Source of the DNA: Burhinus oedicnemus
Taxonomy: Eukaryota > Chordata > Aves > Charadriiformes > Burhinidae
NCBI GenBank assembly: GCA_008921705.1
Contig: VFFE01007622.1
Location: 66,130-130,129, forward strand
Length of the DNA: 64,000 nt
Direction of reading: 5' to 3'
In this document: positions 47,414-58,700 of the stretch, piece after piece
Position numbering within the stretch: position 1 is the first letter of the stretch
Layout of the letters: each line of letters opens with the position of its first letter
The notes under the pieces: model-generated
The model's database searches: none
What the model saw: only the letters and a program-made list of their open reading frames with translations
Told to the model about the DNA's origin: nothing
Program-made: the position numbers and the translations under genes

Positions 47414-50400
47414 TTAAACTCAGTACAAACTACTACAGTAGCCGCTGGGGTAGGTAAATCCAGGCTCATCCCATGCAGGCTTTTATAATTCAACAAAACT
47501 CAAAGATGTAGGCCACTGCTGTTGGTAGGTAATGTAGACAGACAATGTAATTATGCTATACAGAATATATTAAAAACAACAGCTGATGCACTGACTTGTT
47601 TTAACATCAGGAAATATAGTCATTACAGATCTGAATCTCAAAATGCTGAGCATCTGCAGATACTACTGAATTCTGCTGGAGTTATTATAAGCTCACTGCA
47701 TCTGTAAATTACACTTTTACACGTCTGGCCACTGTGGTGATTATTATTATTATGAAAAGAGAGTGCAAGAGAGCTAAATAAAACACGCAATGATGCTCTT
47801 GATCATTCACTTATTTCTTTCCTGTAGCAGCCTCCTGTACTGCTAAGAAAAAATAAAATACAATTGTTCATAATAGCATAGCACTTAATTAGCTTTACAG
47901 GAAGGCACTAAGCAACACACAAGATGCTAATGAAATCCTGAAAGTCCATTTTGTAATGAAGCACATATGTACTAACATATTTTAATTTCAAACTGGCTTA
48001 GATATTACAAAGAGAAACTGGAAGTTACAACCTCTAGATGCAGTCTCAAGACTGCATGCGGACATGCAAGAAGCAAAGTGACATTATTGGAAGTAGGATT
48101 TGTAGTTTAAATAAAATACCGCTATCAACAATAAAAAACCCCCACACAGCCAGTGCATTCATCAGATTAAAACAACTATGACAGCTAGCAACACTATTAG
48201 TAAATTCCCTGAAGATAAAAAGCAATACTAAGTCAGAAATCATTGGTAGTCTGAAGGTAGCCTAGGAAAGTCTCAAAGAAAAAGATGTGTACCTCATTTG
48301 ATGAAAAATGAGTGAAGATCTGCAAAGAGGGAGACATGATCAAAGGATTAGGCCAGGAAAATTGTCTATTTAAAATCCTTTAAAGCTACCAGTGTGAAGC
48401 TCTAAGTCTCTATTTCTGCCCAAATGTAAAGTATCTCTCCAAGGGCCCAGGTTCAAAGCCAATCAAAGTTGCTGAGAACCATAAATTTCGGACAAGGCCT
48501 TTACGATCATCCTGAGGATGTCTGTAATTACTGTCATTGCACTGCGCGTTTAGAGGGCAGGTGAAAGCAGTACATGGTCTCCGCCTCTCCTGTGTGCCCA
48601 GGACCCAGAGCAGGGATTTGAGCCAGAACATCTTGTCGCAAGGACCTCCTGTCTGCTGGACCTGCCAGCAGTAAATGAAGCCTTTCTTGCTCCCCCTGCC
48701 CATGCATGGAAAGCTCCAAAGTGGTGCTTCTAGTCATATTAAATAGAGAAACCCAAAGAATGAGTTTTCTGATGACCTCACTTCATGTCAAGTAGGACTA
48801 TATTGCTGGAGTAGCATGAGTTCTTGTGTGTCTTTGAGTTGCTGTGGTGCTGGAGAACCAGGTACCTGATAGAGTCAGACATCTCCAGTGGTTAGGAGCA
48901 TTCAAGTGGCCATTTCAAGATTGCTGGTGATGGATTTACACTGATGAAGCGTCTGCTGCATACTTCTGAGTGTATCAAAAACTAGAGTTCTACCCAAAGT
49001 GAATGGAAATGGAAGCAATTAAGAATTAGTTTTTGAAAATCTGATCCTTTAACCACTGGGATGGTATTTTATGAGACACAGACATCTTTGTTGTCATATT
49101 GTGGTGCTGCACGGCTGTGTTAATATTCCTTCATCTTATCACAGTCAGGGAAGTCTCTTTATTCTTAAGAAAAAAATCCAAAACATAAAAGAAGATATCT
49201 GACCATATTTTACAGCAATCCTCCAGAACACTCCACCTAATCCCAGTGATATTACAGAGACCAGTACAGTAAATATTTTTAAGGACTGAAGTAATGCAGC
49301 AACTCTAGCAACTGAATTGATGCTCAGCAGCACTATTATTGTTTCTCTCTACTATTTGAAAACATTCAGCTTCAAAGTCTTTGAATTAACCAGAAAAAGA
49401 AACTGCTCCAGGAACTCATTCCGTGACCACTGTCAAAAATGTTATTGCTAACAGTAAGATTACTGCAGTGATTGGGACAACTCCCATTTCTCTACAGAAT
49501 GCTTAACAGTTGTTACACATATTATCTAATAAAACATGCACTTTTTTCAGGCATAGCTGGAACATAAAAATTCATCTAAGAGCTTTATGTGAAGCCAAAT
49601 GAGTGCAAGAATGAGCAAAATGGACATGATACATTTTTATTAACTTAATGAAAACTAACCCCAGCAAATTTTTCCTCATTTTTAAATTAGCGTTTGGATC
49701 TATGTTATTATTATGCAGTTCTCCTTCTTCCCTCCCTCTCAATGTATTGATTTTTCTTTTCTGCTAATGAACGAGGCGCTCTGACAAATGTAAACATGCC
49801 AGTGTCCAGGAATTTCAATACACAAACCTACTAGGAAACATTTACAGAAATATTCTGCAGTAATCACAAAAACGCTTATTCTACTAGTCACTTGTTAACA
49901 CCTGTTGCATAAATGTATATAATTGCTCAAGTGCTCAGTAAGCCACCGTTACCTGGTTGAAGAACTTGGACAAATTGTTTGACTTACTCTGTACTCACAT
50001 TCTCAGCACGAGCTGGAAAGACGCCAGAGGAATAAACTACCCAACAGATGTTAATTGTGCACTAGACCACACGGCACAACTCCACATTGTACACGATTTT
50101 AAATATCGCAATTACTCAAAAGTACAAGGGCAGGCTCTCCAGATAGCCTTTTGCACCTTTAAAATTCGTTCTGGAAATGGGCAAGGAACGAAGACAAAGT
50201 TAAGAGCTTACTGTAAAACACACAGACAATAGTGATGCTTTCAAAGAGTTCTCCCAAATTTTCCATATATTAATGTAAGGAAAAGAGATGGAGGTTCAGA
50301 AAAACGCAAGTAAAGAGGCTTTGGGCAGGAAGATAAATAAGGACTGGCAATAACTGAACAAACCCCAGAAAAACAAAAGGCAGAGAGGTTTCTGTTCCAC

Positions 50401-50680
50401 AGCAGCACTGTTGTGGTAGGGACCCTCCACGCACCTCTGGCTGCAGAAGAACTAATTCAGGTACATAAAGAGAAGGAGAGGGAATATCTATGGATCCAAA
50501 ATCCCACAGTACAGTTTGTGTATTTGACTCATTATGTCTGAATGAGCACCAAAGAGATACCTTAAGTCCCAATCTGTATTTTCTGACTGGAAATCACCTT
50601 GTCTTACAGCATTTTTCACTTTAGAAACTTTAGATAAAAGCTGTCTGATTTACTTTCTTCCTTCCTTCCATGTACGGCGT
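47414..50680. other. Single-copy DNA, no gene seen
   Basis: Open frames up to about 97 codons (48410-48703, -) occur in a slightly GC-richer patch but show nothing recognisable. A small ATT repeat lies near 47742-47755. Confidence 0.5.
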
Positions 50681-50800
50681 TCATCTTGTCTGAGTTGTCA
50701 GTGCTTTGGACATTTTTTGAAGACATCTTTCGCTCCATGTTTATACAAGGTATGCATAATAGGACCCCGACCTTAGTGTGGGTACATTTTGATTTCTCAC
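50681..50800. mobile_element. Ancient amniote interspersed repeat, SINE/LINE 3'-tail type
   Basis: Several blocks match in order and spacing a repeat tail widespread in amniotes: TTGTCTGAGTTGTCAGTGCTT (family: 'gtaagttgtcagctctttgg'), AAGACATCTTTCGCTCCATG (family: 'gaccatctttttgttctgtg'), TTTATACAAGGTATGCATAA (family: 'tttgtacagcgcctagcacaa') and TAGGACCCCGACCTTAGTG (family: 'ggggccccgatctcggttg'). Four collinear blocks make chance unlikely. Whether the parent is a MIR-like SINE or a LINE is not decided here. Confidence 0.65.
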
Positions 50801-53244
50801 TTCTATTGCCTTTTAAAAAAGTCTCAATGAAAAGATTGAAAAATCTGAAAGAAATAATTTTTTAGGTTCAGATACTTGTCTTCTCAGCTTGTTTTGGTTG
50901 TCAAGTAAATATCAAGTTAAAAGAGAAGACATTTTCCAGATATGTTCATTTGATGAGAAAAGGAATTAATCTTGTCTCAGAAACTGCTATCTAAATATAA
51001 TTAGATAGGTTTGCAAAATATATTCATATCTTTTTTTTTTTTCCCTCAAACTGAAACCATATTTTAAAGGAGATTTGAATGTGTAACTTCTAAGCAGAAT
51101 CAAAGGAGCTTATCAACATACAAGTCTTTTATTGTCTGACAGGCATGGAAATTTTGCCTGACTAGAGACTGATTTGGTGCCAGCTTGTTGCAATTAGAAA
51201 GTAATTAGCATTCTTTCAAAGTGAGGACCAGAAGAATGGCCTGAGGTTGACATTCAGTTCAGTGAATGAGCAAGAAAATTTGTGTCTCCTGCTTTTGGGT
51301 AGGTGATGATAGAATTTGGAAATTGCTGGCTGTACTATAAATTCTGCTATCTCTAAGGCCAAGCTCCACACATGCAAAACAGAGACCTTTTTAATTAATG
51401 AACACAGTATCATGACTTCTACAAAGAAGTCTACTAGTAGGTCTTTCTGATCAGGTAACGTTTCTTCTGTCTTTTAAGATGCCACCTTACTGGCTTACTG
51501 GCTAGGATAGCTAAGCTCACTTAGGCAGTATGGTCGGTAACCCTATGAAGACCAGTCCAAAGCCCTTGTATGCTTGAAGTTCTACTTCAATTCTTTGTAG
51601 AGAACTTTTTTTTTTGTCTGTTTTTCAAGATTTTTTTTATTTCAGCCTCTGTTCAAAGGTATGCAGCAGACTTGAACACGTGGCAGAAGACTTCTGAACC
51701 TTCAAAAAATACCCTGAATCTTTAAATGCAACTTACTGAATTAGTTCTCTTTACACAAATACCAACCTTAAATTTCATCATGCTCTTGTACTGCAACTAA
51801 CTGCAGTAAATGCAGACGTAAATACTCTGCTCGTACCATCACCCACTAATTTTATTTCTTTAATTGACATGCCATTAGGAAACTTTCTGGGAGGTATAGA
51901 AACTGAGGAACATAGAAATATTCAAAGTTTTCAAGAAAAGCCATTCCACGTTGGAATGAAAACCAATGATCTCTCATGTACTTTTTATTGCATATTTTAT
52001 ATTTTTATGTCTAAACCAGGAAACAATGGAGAGATTAGAAGACAAGGGGTCTCCAATTCTGCATTAAAAGTAGTAACTACTAGGCCATCCTTTCTCCCAG
52101 CATCATCTTTGAACAACCATTTCCTGGAACAAAGGGATAAAGAAAGTGAATTGCAGTATGCCATGTAGGAGAAAGTGATCTAAAGACGGGTCAAGATACA
52201 GGAAAACGACGTGCATTTCTCTCTTTTTCTTTTACTTGCCTGTAGATATCATGTTTCCTAATAATGACACCAAATTCACTGAAAATAGGTATATGAACCA
52301 ATTGAGGACTTTTGACACCACCAGCTGGACATGAGGCTAGCCACTATTTCACACCCATCATGAGCCCATGGCTCTGAATTGCTAGTAAAATAGAAATGCA
52401 AATATTTAACAAAATCTCACAAACAGTAGAAATAAAGGTGAAGAGGATAGAGCCAGTCACAAAGCTGAAAGGAGAAGGAGACAAGGAATTTTTTTTCCTG
52501 ATTAGGAAAAATCAGTTTACAAAGAGGATTTTTTTTATTTTTCTAATTAGAAACTTGTTAGGTTTGAATTCCATGCAGAAGCATGGAAAGGAAATCAGGG
52601 GAAAAATGGTATATAAGCCTATGTTAATGCTCAGCAACAACCACCATAGACAGGCTGTTACCAAAGGGGAAATTCTACAGGTTTCTGTTTCTTCGCTTTA
52701 AAGACTGAAAACAGAAAAACTTTAAGCATTAAAGAAAACGTTACATCACCAGAAGTGAAAGTTTTAACAAGTCATGTGCCAGGAATACACATGGTCTTAT
52801 AGACTTAACAAACAATAACTGATCTGAATTACAAATATAGATGACTTTTACTGTGGTTTCCCTTTTTGAAATCCAACCCCCCACCCCCCCAAAAAAAAAA
52901 AAAATAATCCAAACCAACAAACTAAACAGCAAATAGAACAGCCTAGAGACCCTTATTTTGTCTGAAGACTGATGCTCTGGCAAGACCTCAAAACGTGATA
53001 AAATCTCTTTCAAGGGAAGAGAAAAAAACAAGAGAAGAACTTAGGAGGTTATTCTCTATAGAAAAAAACCTGTATTATTCTCTTGGAAAACATGCTTTTA
53101 GGAAGATGGTAAAGGCTGCTATAGCAACTGATGGAAGCCAAAATCAGTAACAGCTTTGCTTGACATGGCTATTATGGGTGATGAATCCTCAGAGTGGACA
53201 CACTTTTGAGAACTGTGCATGGATCCCAAAGGGAAGCAGAATAG
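50801..53244. other. Single-copy DNA, no gene seen
   Basis: T-runs lie at about 51031-51042 and 51608-51617. Open frames reach about 100 codons without recognisable content. The segment 51110-51235 holds clustered homeodomain- and SOX-like motifs (see findings). Confidence 0.5.
52877..52904. repeat. Poly(C)/poly(A) tract
   Basis: C6, A, C7 then A14 in a row. The minus strand reads T14 followed by two G-runs, giving too few runs for a quadruplex. Confidence 0.85.
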
Positions 53245-53282
53245 TGAAATAAAGAATGAATGAAAGAAAGAATGAAATGAAC
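53245..53282. repeat. Imperfect (GAAT/GAAA)n microsatellite
   Basis: About nine tetranucleotide units mixing GAAT and GAAA sit within 10 bp of the 3' end of the CR1 on the minus strand. It may have seeded at the CR1 terminus or at the insertion site. Confidence 0.75.
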
Positions 53283-53287
53283 CAGCA

Positions 53288-54985
53288 CATAGAATCATGG
53301 AATAGTTTGGGTTGGAAGGGACCTTTAAAGGCCATCTAGTCCAATTCCTCCCGCAATAAGCAGGGACATCTTCAACTAGATCAGGTTGCTCAGAGCTCCG
53401 TCCGACCTGACCTTTGATGTTTCCAGGGATGGGGCATCTACCACCTCTCTGGGCAACCTGTGCCAGTGTTTCACCACCCTCATTGTAAAAATTTTCTTCC
53501 CTATGTCTAGTCCAAATCTACCCTCTTTTAGTTTAAAACCATTACACCTTGTCCTATCACAACAGGCCCTGCTAAAGTGTCTGTCACTGTCTTTCTTATA
53601 AGCTCCCTTTAAGGACTGGAAGTCTGCAATAAGGTCTCCCTGGAGCCTTCTCTTCTCCAGCAGCCCCAACTCTCTCAGCCTGTCCTCTTAGGAGAGGTGC
53701 TCCAGCCTTCTGATCATTTTTTGTGGCCCTCCTCTGGACCCACTCCAGCAGGAGTTCTGTGCTGAGGCCTCCAGAGCTGGACACAGTACTCCACCTGGAG
53801 TCTCATGAGAGCAGAGTAGAGGGGCAGAATCACCTCCCTCGACCTGCTGGCCATGCTTCTTTTGACGCAGCCCAGGATGTGGTTGGCTTTCTGGGCTGCA
53901 AGCGCACATTGCTGGCTCATGCCCAGCTTTCCATCCACCAGTACCCCCCAGCCCTTCTTGGCAGGGCTGCTCTCAATCCCTTCATTCTGTTAATACTAGA
54001 GGTTGCCCTAACCCAGGTGCAGGACCATGCACTTGGCCTCGTTGAACCTCATGAGGTTCACACAGTCCCACTTCTCGAGCTTGTCCAGGTGCCTCTGAAT
54101 GACATCCTGTCCCTCAGGCATGTCAATCACAGCACTTGGCTTGGTGTTGTCCACCAACTTGCTGGGAGTGCACTCGATCCCACTGTCTATGTCATTGATG
54201 AAGATATTGAACAGTACTGGTCCCAATACGGACCTCTGAGGGACATCACTTGTCACCAATCCCCATCTGGAACTTGAGCCGTTGATACAACCATCCAAAC
54301 AATTCCTCATCCACTGAACAGTCCACCCATCAAATCCATATCTCTCCAATTTAGAGAGAAGAATGTTGTGGGAGACTGTGTCAAAGGCCTTACAGAAGTC
54401 CAGATAGATGACATCCATAGCTCTTCCCTTGTCCACTGATGTAGTTACTCCATCATAGAAGGCCACTGCCTTGGTCTGGCAGGACTTATCATTGGTGAAG
54501 CCATGCTGGCTGTCTCGAATCACCTCCCTGTTTTCCATGTGCCTTCGCATAGCTTCTAGGAGGATCTGTTCCGTCATCTTCCCATGCACAGAGGTGAGGC
54601 TGACAGGTCGGTAGTTCCCTGGGGTCTTCCTTTCTACCATTTTTAAAAATGGGTGTAATGTTTCCCTTTTTCCAGTCACTGGGGACTTCACCTGACTGCC
54701 ATGACTTTTCAAATATCGTGGAGAGTGCCTTTGCAACTACATCAGCCAATTCCCTCAGGAGTCTGGGATGCATCTAAGTCAGGTCTCATAGACTTTTATA
54801 TGTTCAGGTTCCTCAGGCGGTCACGAACCTGATCTTCTCTTACAGTGGGACAGACTTCTCTCCCCCAGTCCCTGTCTTGCGGTCCATCCATTCGAGAGGT
54901 GTGGGAAGAGAGGTTGCCAGTGAAGACTGAGGCAAAATTGTTGTTGAGTACCTCAGCCTTCTCCTTGTCCATTGTTACCTAAAAA
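53288..54985 (-). mobile_element. CR1 LINE, longest copy, ORF2 core to 3' end
   Basis: About 1.7 kb of CR1 in reverse orientation. On the minus strand it begins near 54985 with GCTGAGGTACTCAACAAC (54942-54959), the region between endonuclease and reverse transcriptase. It covers reverse-transcriptase blocks and the C-terminal region and ends with CCATGATTCTATG at 53288-53300. The 5' boundary is uncertain by some tens of bases. There is no endonuclease domain. The 3' part (53288-53670) is close to the common avian consensus. Confidence 0.93.
53376..54985 (-). pseudogene. CR1 ORF2 (reverse transcriptase) remnant with dead catalytic site
   Basis: On the minus strand the protein signature appears in pieces. 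'[20 protein letters not shown]' (about 54640-54710) is in one frame. '[10 protein letters not shown]' and onward is in another, consistent with a one-base insertion in the CCCAGGG run near 54620. Motif A 'YLDFCKAFD' (near 54390) keeps its aspartate. Motif C reads LVDN instead of FADD, so the second catalytic aspartate is asparagine (54146-54151). A TAG stop at 54008-54010 replaces the expected arginine after 'VLHLG'. The '[13 protein letters not shown]' to 'YSALM' block lies at 53714-53938, and the C-terminal 'EGRFGLDIGKKIF' to 'LSNLI' block ends at the natural stop at 53376-53378, again in a changed frame. It cannot be functional. Confidence 0.9.
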
Positions 54986-55484
54986 GGGAGTCAGTGTTAC
55001 ACCCTCATGCTTGTCCTGTACCTTGGACAGCTGTGGTAGAGCTCTAGGATTTTACAAGGGAGACTAAACCTTCAGAAGTTAAGAGAAACAAATCTCTGGT
55101 TGCTGATTTTTTCACTTGGTACTTCCTTGTTATTTCTATTTCATCTAAGAGCACGGTTTATAATGTCATGTCAAGATGAGCTTTCTAGCTAAAACTTGGT
55201 CAGGATTTGTATCTACCCTGAAGTTAATGACATTGCCCTTCAAGGGTGACAAGCAGCTTGGTAAACAATTACATGTAACCATAAAACAAATTAATGCTGA
55301 ACCTTCAGTCATCCCTCACTGTCATGGGGACGTACTGCAGCCTCAGCATTCCTCCATGCAAACACTCGCTCAGAAGAGCTCTGGTAGAAAAAGGATCTAT
55401 GAGAAATGGGTAGAAGGAGAAGAATGCAAAGAGGTCTCTAGTTTAGCAGTGAAATTGGGGACTAGAATCTGGGGATCAGCATAA
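54986..55484. other. Spacer between two CR1 copies
   Basis: No recognisable gene or repeat. An open frame of about 102 codons (55176-55484, +) has no known motif and runs up to the edge of the old CR1 fragment. Confidence 0.45.
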
Positions 55485-55730
55485 ATAAGTTTAAGAAATA
55501 TAACACACACTTGTATTTATGTGGATGATTAATTATTGGAACAAGTTACCATAAAAAACTATGTTTATCATGTCTTGTTGGCTTCAAATCAAGGCTGAAG
55601 ACCTCTGTAGAACATATACCACGACGGAGCTGAAATTAACAAGTTCAACATAAGACAAAATTCCATGGCCTCTATTACACAAGGTCAGAGTAAATGATCG
55701 AATGTCCCAGATTGTCCTTAAAAGCTGTAG
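55485..55730 (+). mobile_element. Ancient CR1-family 3' end
   Basis: TTATTGGAACAAGTTACCAT (55534-55553) corresponds to the 'HWNKLP' codons. CTTCAAATCAAGGCTGAAGA (55582-55601) corresponds to 'FKSRLD'. CCATGGCCTCTATTACACAA (55663-55682) followed by GGTCAGAGTAAATGATCGAA (55683-55702) and CCTTAAAAGCTGTAG matches the family's 3' end 'ccatggcctgtgttatgcaggaggtcagactagatgat'. The blocks are collinear. The subfamily is the older amniote type found widely in turtles and crocodilians, not the young avian type next to it. No coding frame survives. Confidence 0.8.
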
Positions 55731-58700
55731 TTCCATAATAAGAATAATTACTAAAGCAACGGAATGAGAGAAATACATAAATTTTCTACCTTCATGAGGG
55801 TAAAAGGCTCCTTTTCCACTTATTATACCCAAAGAGATTTATCTTCTAAACTAACCTTTGAATCAACACAAATGGCCCCTTTAACGTCAACCCCTTTCCT
55901 GACAAAGTAACAATTAGACGGTTAAAAATCAATGTCCCAGAACTAATGGTTTAAAACAAACAAACAAAATTATTAAATGTGTTGTTACAATAACTGGGTA
56001 CTTCATTATTTTCATGTTTCCCACCAATGAAAATACTTGTTGCAACTTTGAAAACCCCACTTTGTTGACAGATTCATTCCTCTGTGAATGTAGCAAATAG
56101 TTTTACTGATAAACTGCAATGACTAGCTCACTTAACTTGCACACAGCTTTAAAATAAAAACAAAACAAAAAAAACTAGAAGAAAAAGAGGTGACTCTTCC
56201 TGGAATAAATGATTACTAATGATTTGACCAGTTTAGTAAAATATCACAAAACTTACTTGTTTTAAGAAGAAAGCCAGCAACTCCTTCTAGAGTAGATTAT
56301 TCTATTTTTCTTAATTATCAAAGCAAATAAAAAGATTTTATTTTTTTTTCCTCAGAGTCTCTGATCTTATCAAAGGGATTATTGACAGCAAAGTCCCCCC
56401 ATCTCTCATCTTCATTGAGTTTTCATTTCAAATTCACCTCAATTTTCTTCAGTCTCAAATTTGTCCACGTGCAAGGGGTGAGAGAATCTCCAAGCCATTT
56501 AAATTCACACCAAACCTCAAAAAAGAACATTAATTGTTCTTTACCTTAATTAGGCAAACTGGCAATCTAACATCCATGTATTTCTCAAAGCTACCCATGT
56601 AGCACCATGTTGGGGCAGAGCTCCTCTACCAGTTTCCAACAGCATTTTTCAGCCTTCGTACATTCCCTTATGCAAAAACCAGAGGAGCACCACTGAGAGC
56701 AAGGTGAGACTGGGATACACAACCAACCGTGAAGCTTCACTGCCCTTTCCTGAGCATTGACATAGCCAGAAACTAGGTTGAAAGCCGACATTTTTGGGTA
56801 CAAGCGAAGTGAACTGCAAGAGAAGGGAGAAAGGAAATGAAGAAACCAGCTTGCAGGTTGCTCCCACAGCCTTAGGAAACACTGCTGATGTGACACAGAA
56901 AGATTTGGGGTTCAAATGCAGCTTAAAAGAAGCTGAGAATTGCAAATGATCAATGTTTGATTCTCCTTGTGTTCAGAAAAACAGGAGGTTTTGCATTTTT
57001 TTAATTAAATAAGATTGTATATAAGAAAAAAACAACTCCCTTTCCAACAGTAAAGAAACAACCTACAAGACCCAGGGATTCTGACTAATTGCCCATGTCA
57101 AATGGAGAGAGGGGATTATACAGCTCTAAGTTTAAGTTTTAATAATTGCATATAGTAATAAGACTGACATCTCTGAATGTCCTTGGGATCACAATTTCTT
57201 GTGGCAATAAAACATTCAGAATGATTATGGCAAGCATTATGAATGTTTATTAACATTACAGTACATTCTGGTTCCACAACATGCAGGACGTGTATAATGG
57301 TGCTACATGCATTATTCATATTATGCAAGACCAAAATAATTCCTCACTTCAGTCTTATGGATTCATAATTTAAGATGAAGAGACAGTCTCTCTCTTACAA
57401 CAGAGATGTTTATTTTGCTCTTATTCAGGTTTATGAGTCTTGCGCAGACACAAAGCAGAGAATGTGACCTAACAAATCAATCAATATGAAAAATAGTTAA
57501 CAGCATTTCTGAGCACCCTGATAATATCAGAATAAAAAGCATCGCCACAGTCCCTTTTTCTCATGCAGAATATCATGTGTTAACCATAATAGATGGAAAA
57601 TAACATTATATAAACTACCAGGTTGCTAAATTCAGAGTAGGAGCACAAAGCAGCGTGTGTAGGAACCAGAAATGTATTATTTCCTATTGCTGTTCCTTTG
57701 TGTCCTGCAGCTCTAAATTTGGAAACAAACTAGCTTAAACTATTTCTGTGAGCTGAGAGAACTTGAACAACAAGCACTGGTTGAGGATGAAATTTCAACC
57801 TGGTAGCTGTGGCTGCCTGAACACCAAGGTTAATAAAGGAATTGTTGACAGATCCCTGGCTACAACATGCTACGACAGCATTTGAAATGTCATGTTTGCC
57901 CTGCTCTGTCTCAACAGCTCCCAACTCTTGACCAACCGAAAGGATGACGATTCCCTTCTTAGTAGCGCTTTTTTTTTTATTCAGGGTACTGCAAAGTAGA
58001 TTTCAGTACAGACTGTGCTGAAATACAGTTTATGTACTAGGAAAGTTTATCAGTTTATATTCTTCCTAAACACTATACTATAATTAAGAATTTGTGTTAC
58101 ATATATATTGATTTATTGCTTATAAATTCAGTTTTGGATCAAGTGTATTATTCAAGAATCCACAGAGAAACTGTCCAAGGCATGTAGCAGAAAAGATCTT
58201 TAGAAACAAGGTGGGAAATGTTGAAATATTTCATTCTGATGTTTTCAGATACAATATTTGAATTTTTATCTTAAAAAAATGCAAAAAATAAAAAAAGAAA
58301 ACAAATCAAATATATTTCATTTTGGTGGGGGGAGAAAATATAAAAAAAAAAAAAATTGTATCACCCTAAAACAATTCATTTGGAAAACCACAGCAATACT
58401 AAGAGGATTAGTGGCAGATTGCAGACATTGAAAGAAAATCATTAGAAACTCAACACGAAGATAGTGAACCTGACCATAGCATTCACATGTAGGGCCTGGT
58501 GATCCCAGATCGAGGACTTTCCTGAGCCAGATGGTATAAAAACATACCAGGATGTTTCACAGAAATCCCAAAAGTGTGAAATTGTCTAACACATTTTTAA
58601 ATCCCTTCCCACTTTTGGCCTAACAATTTTCATTATCAATATCTTATAAAATCTCATTCACAACAATTTTTTAAGATATTTAATTATCCATTAATTTATC

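Noticed and set aside
53723..54277. 184-codon open frame on the plus strand
   Set aside because: It lies antisense to the CR1 ORF2 remnant; its translation is the reverse-complement shadow of that LINE.
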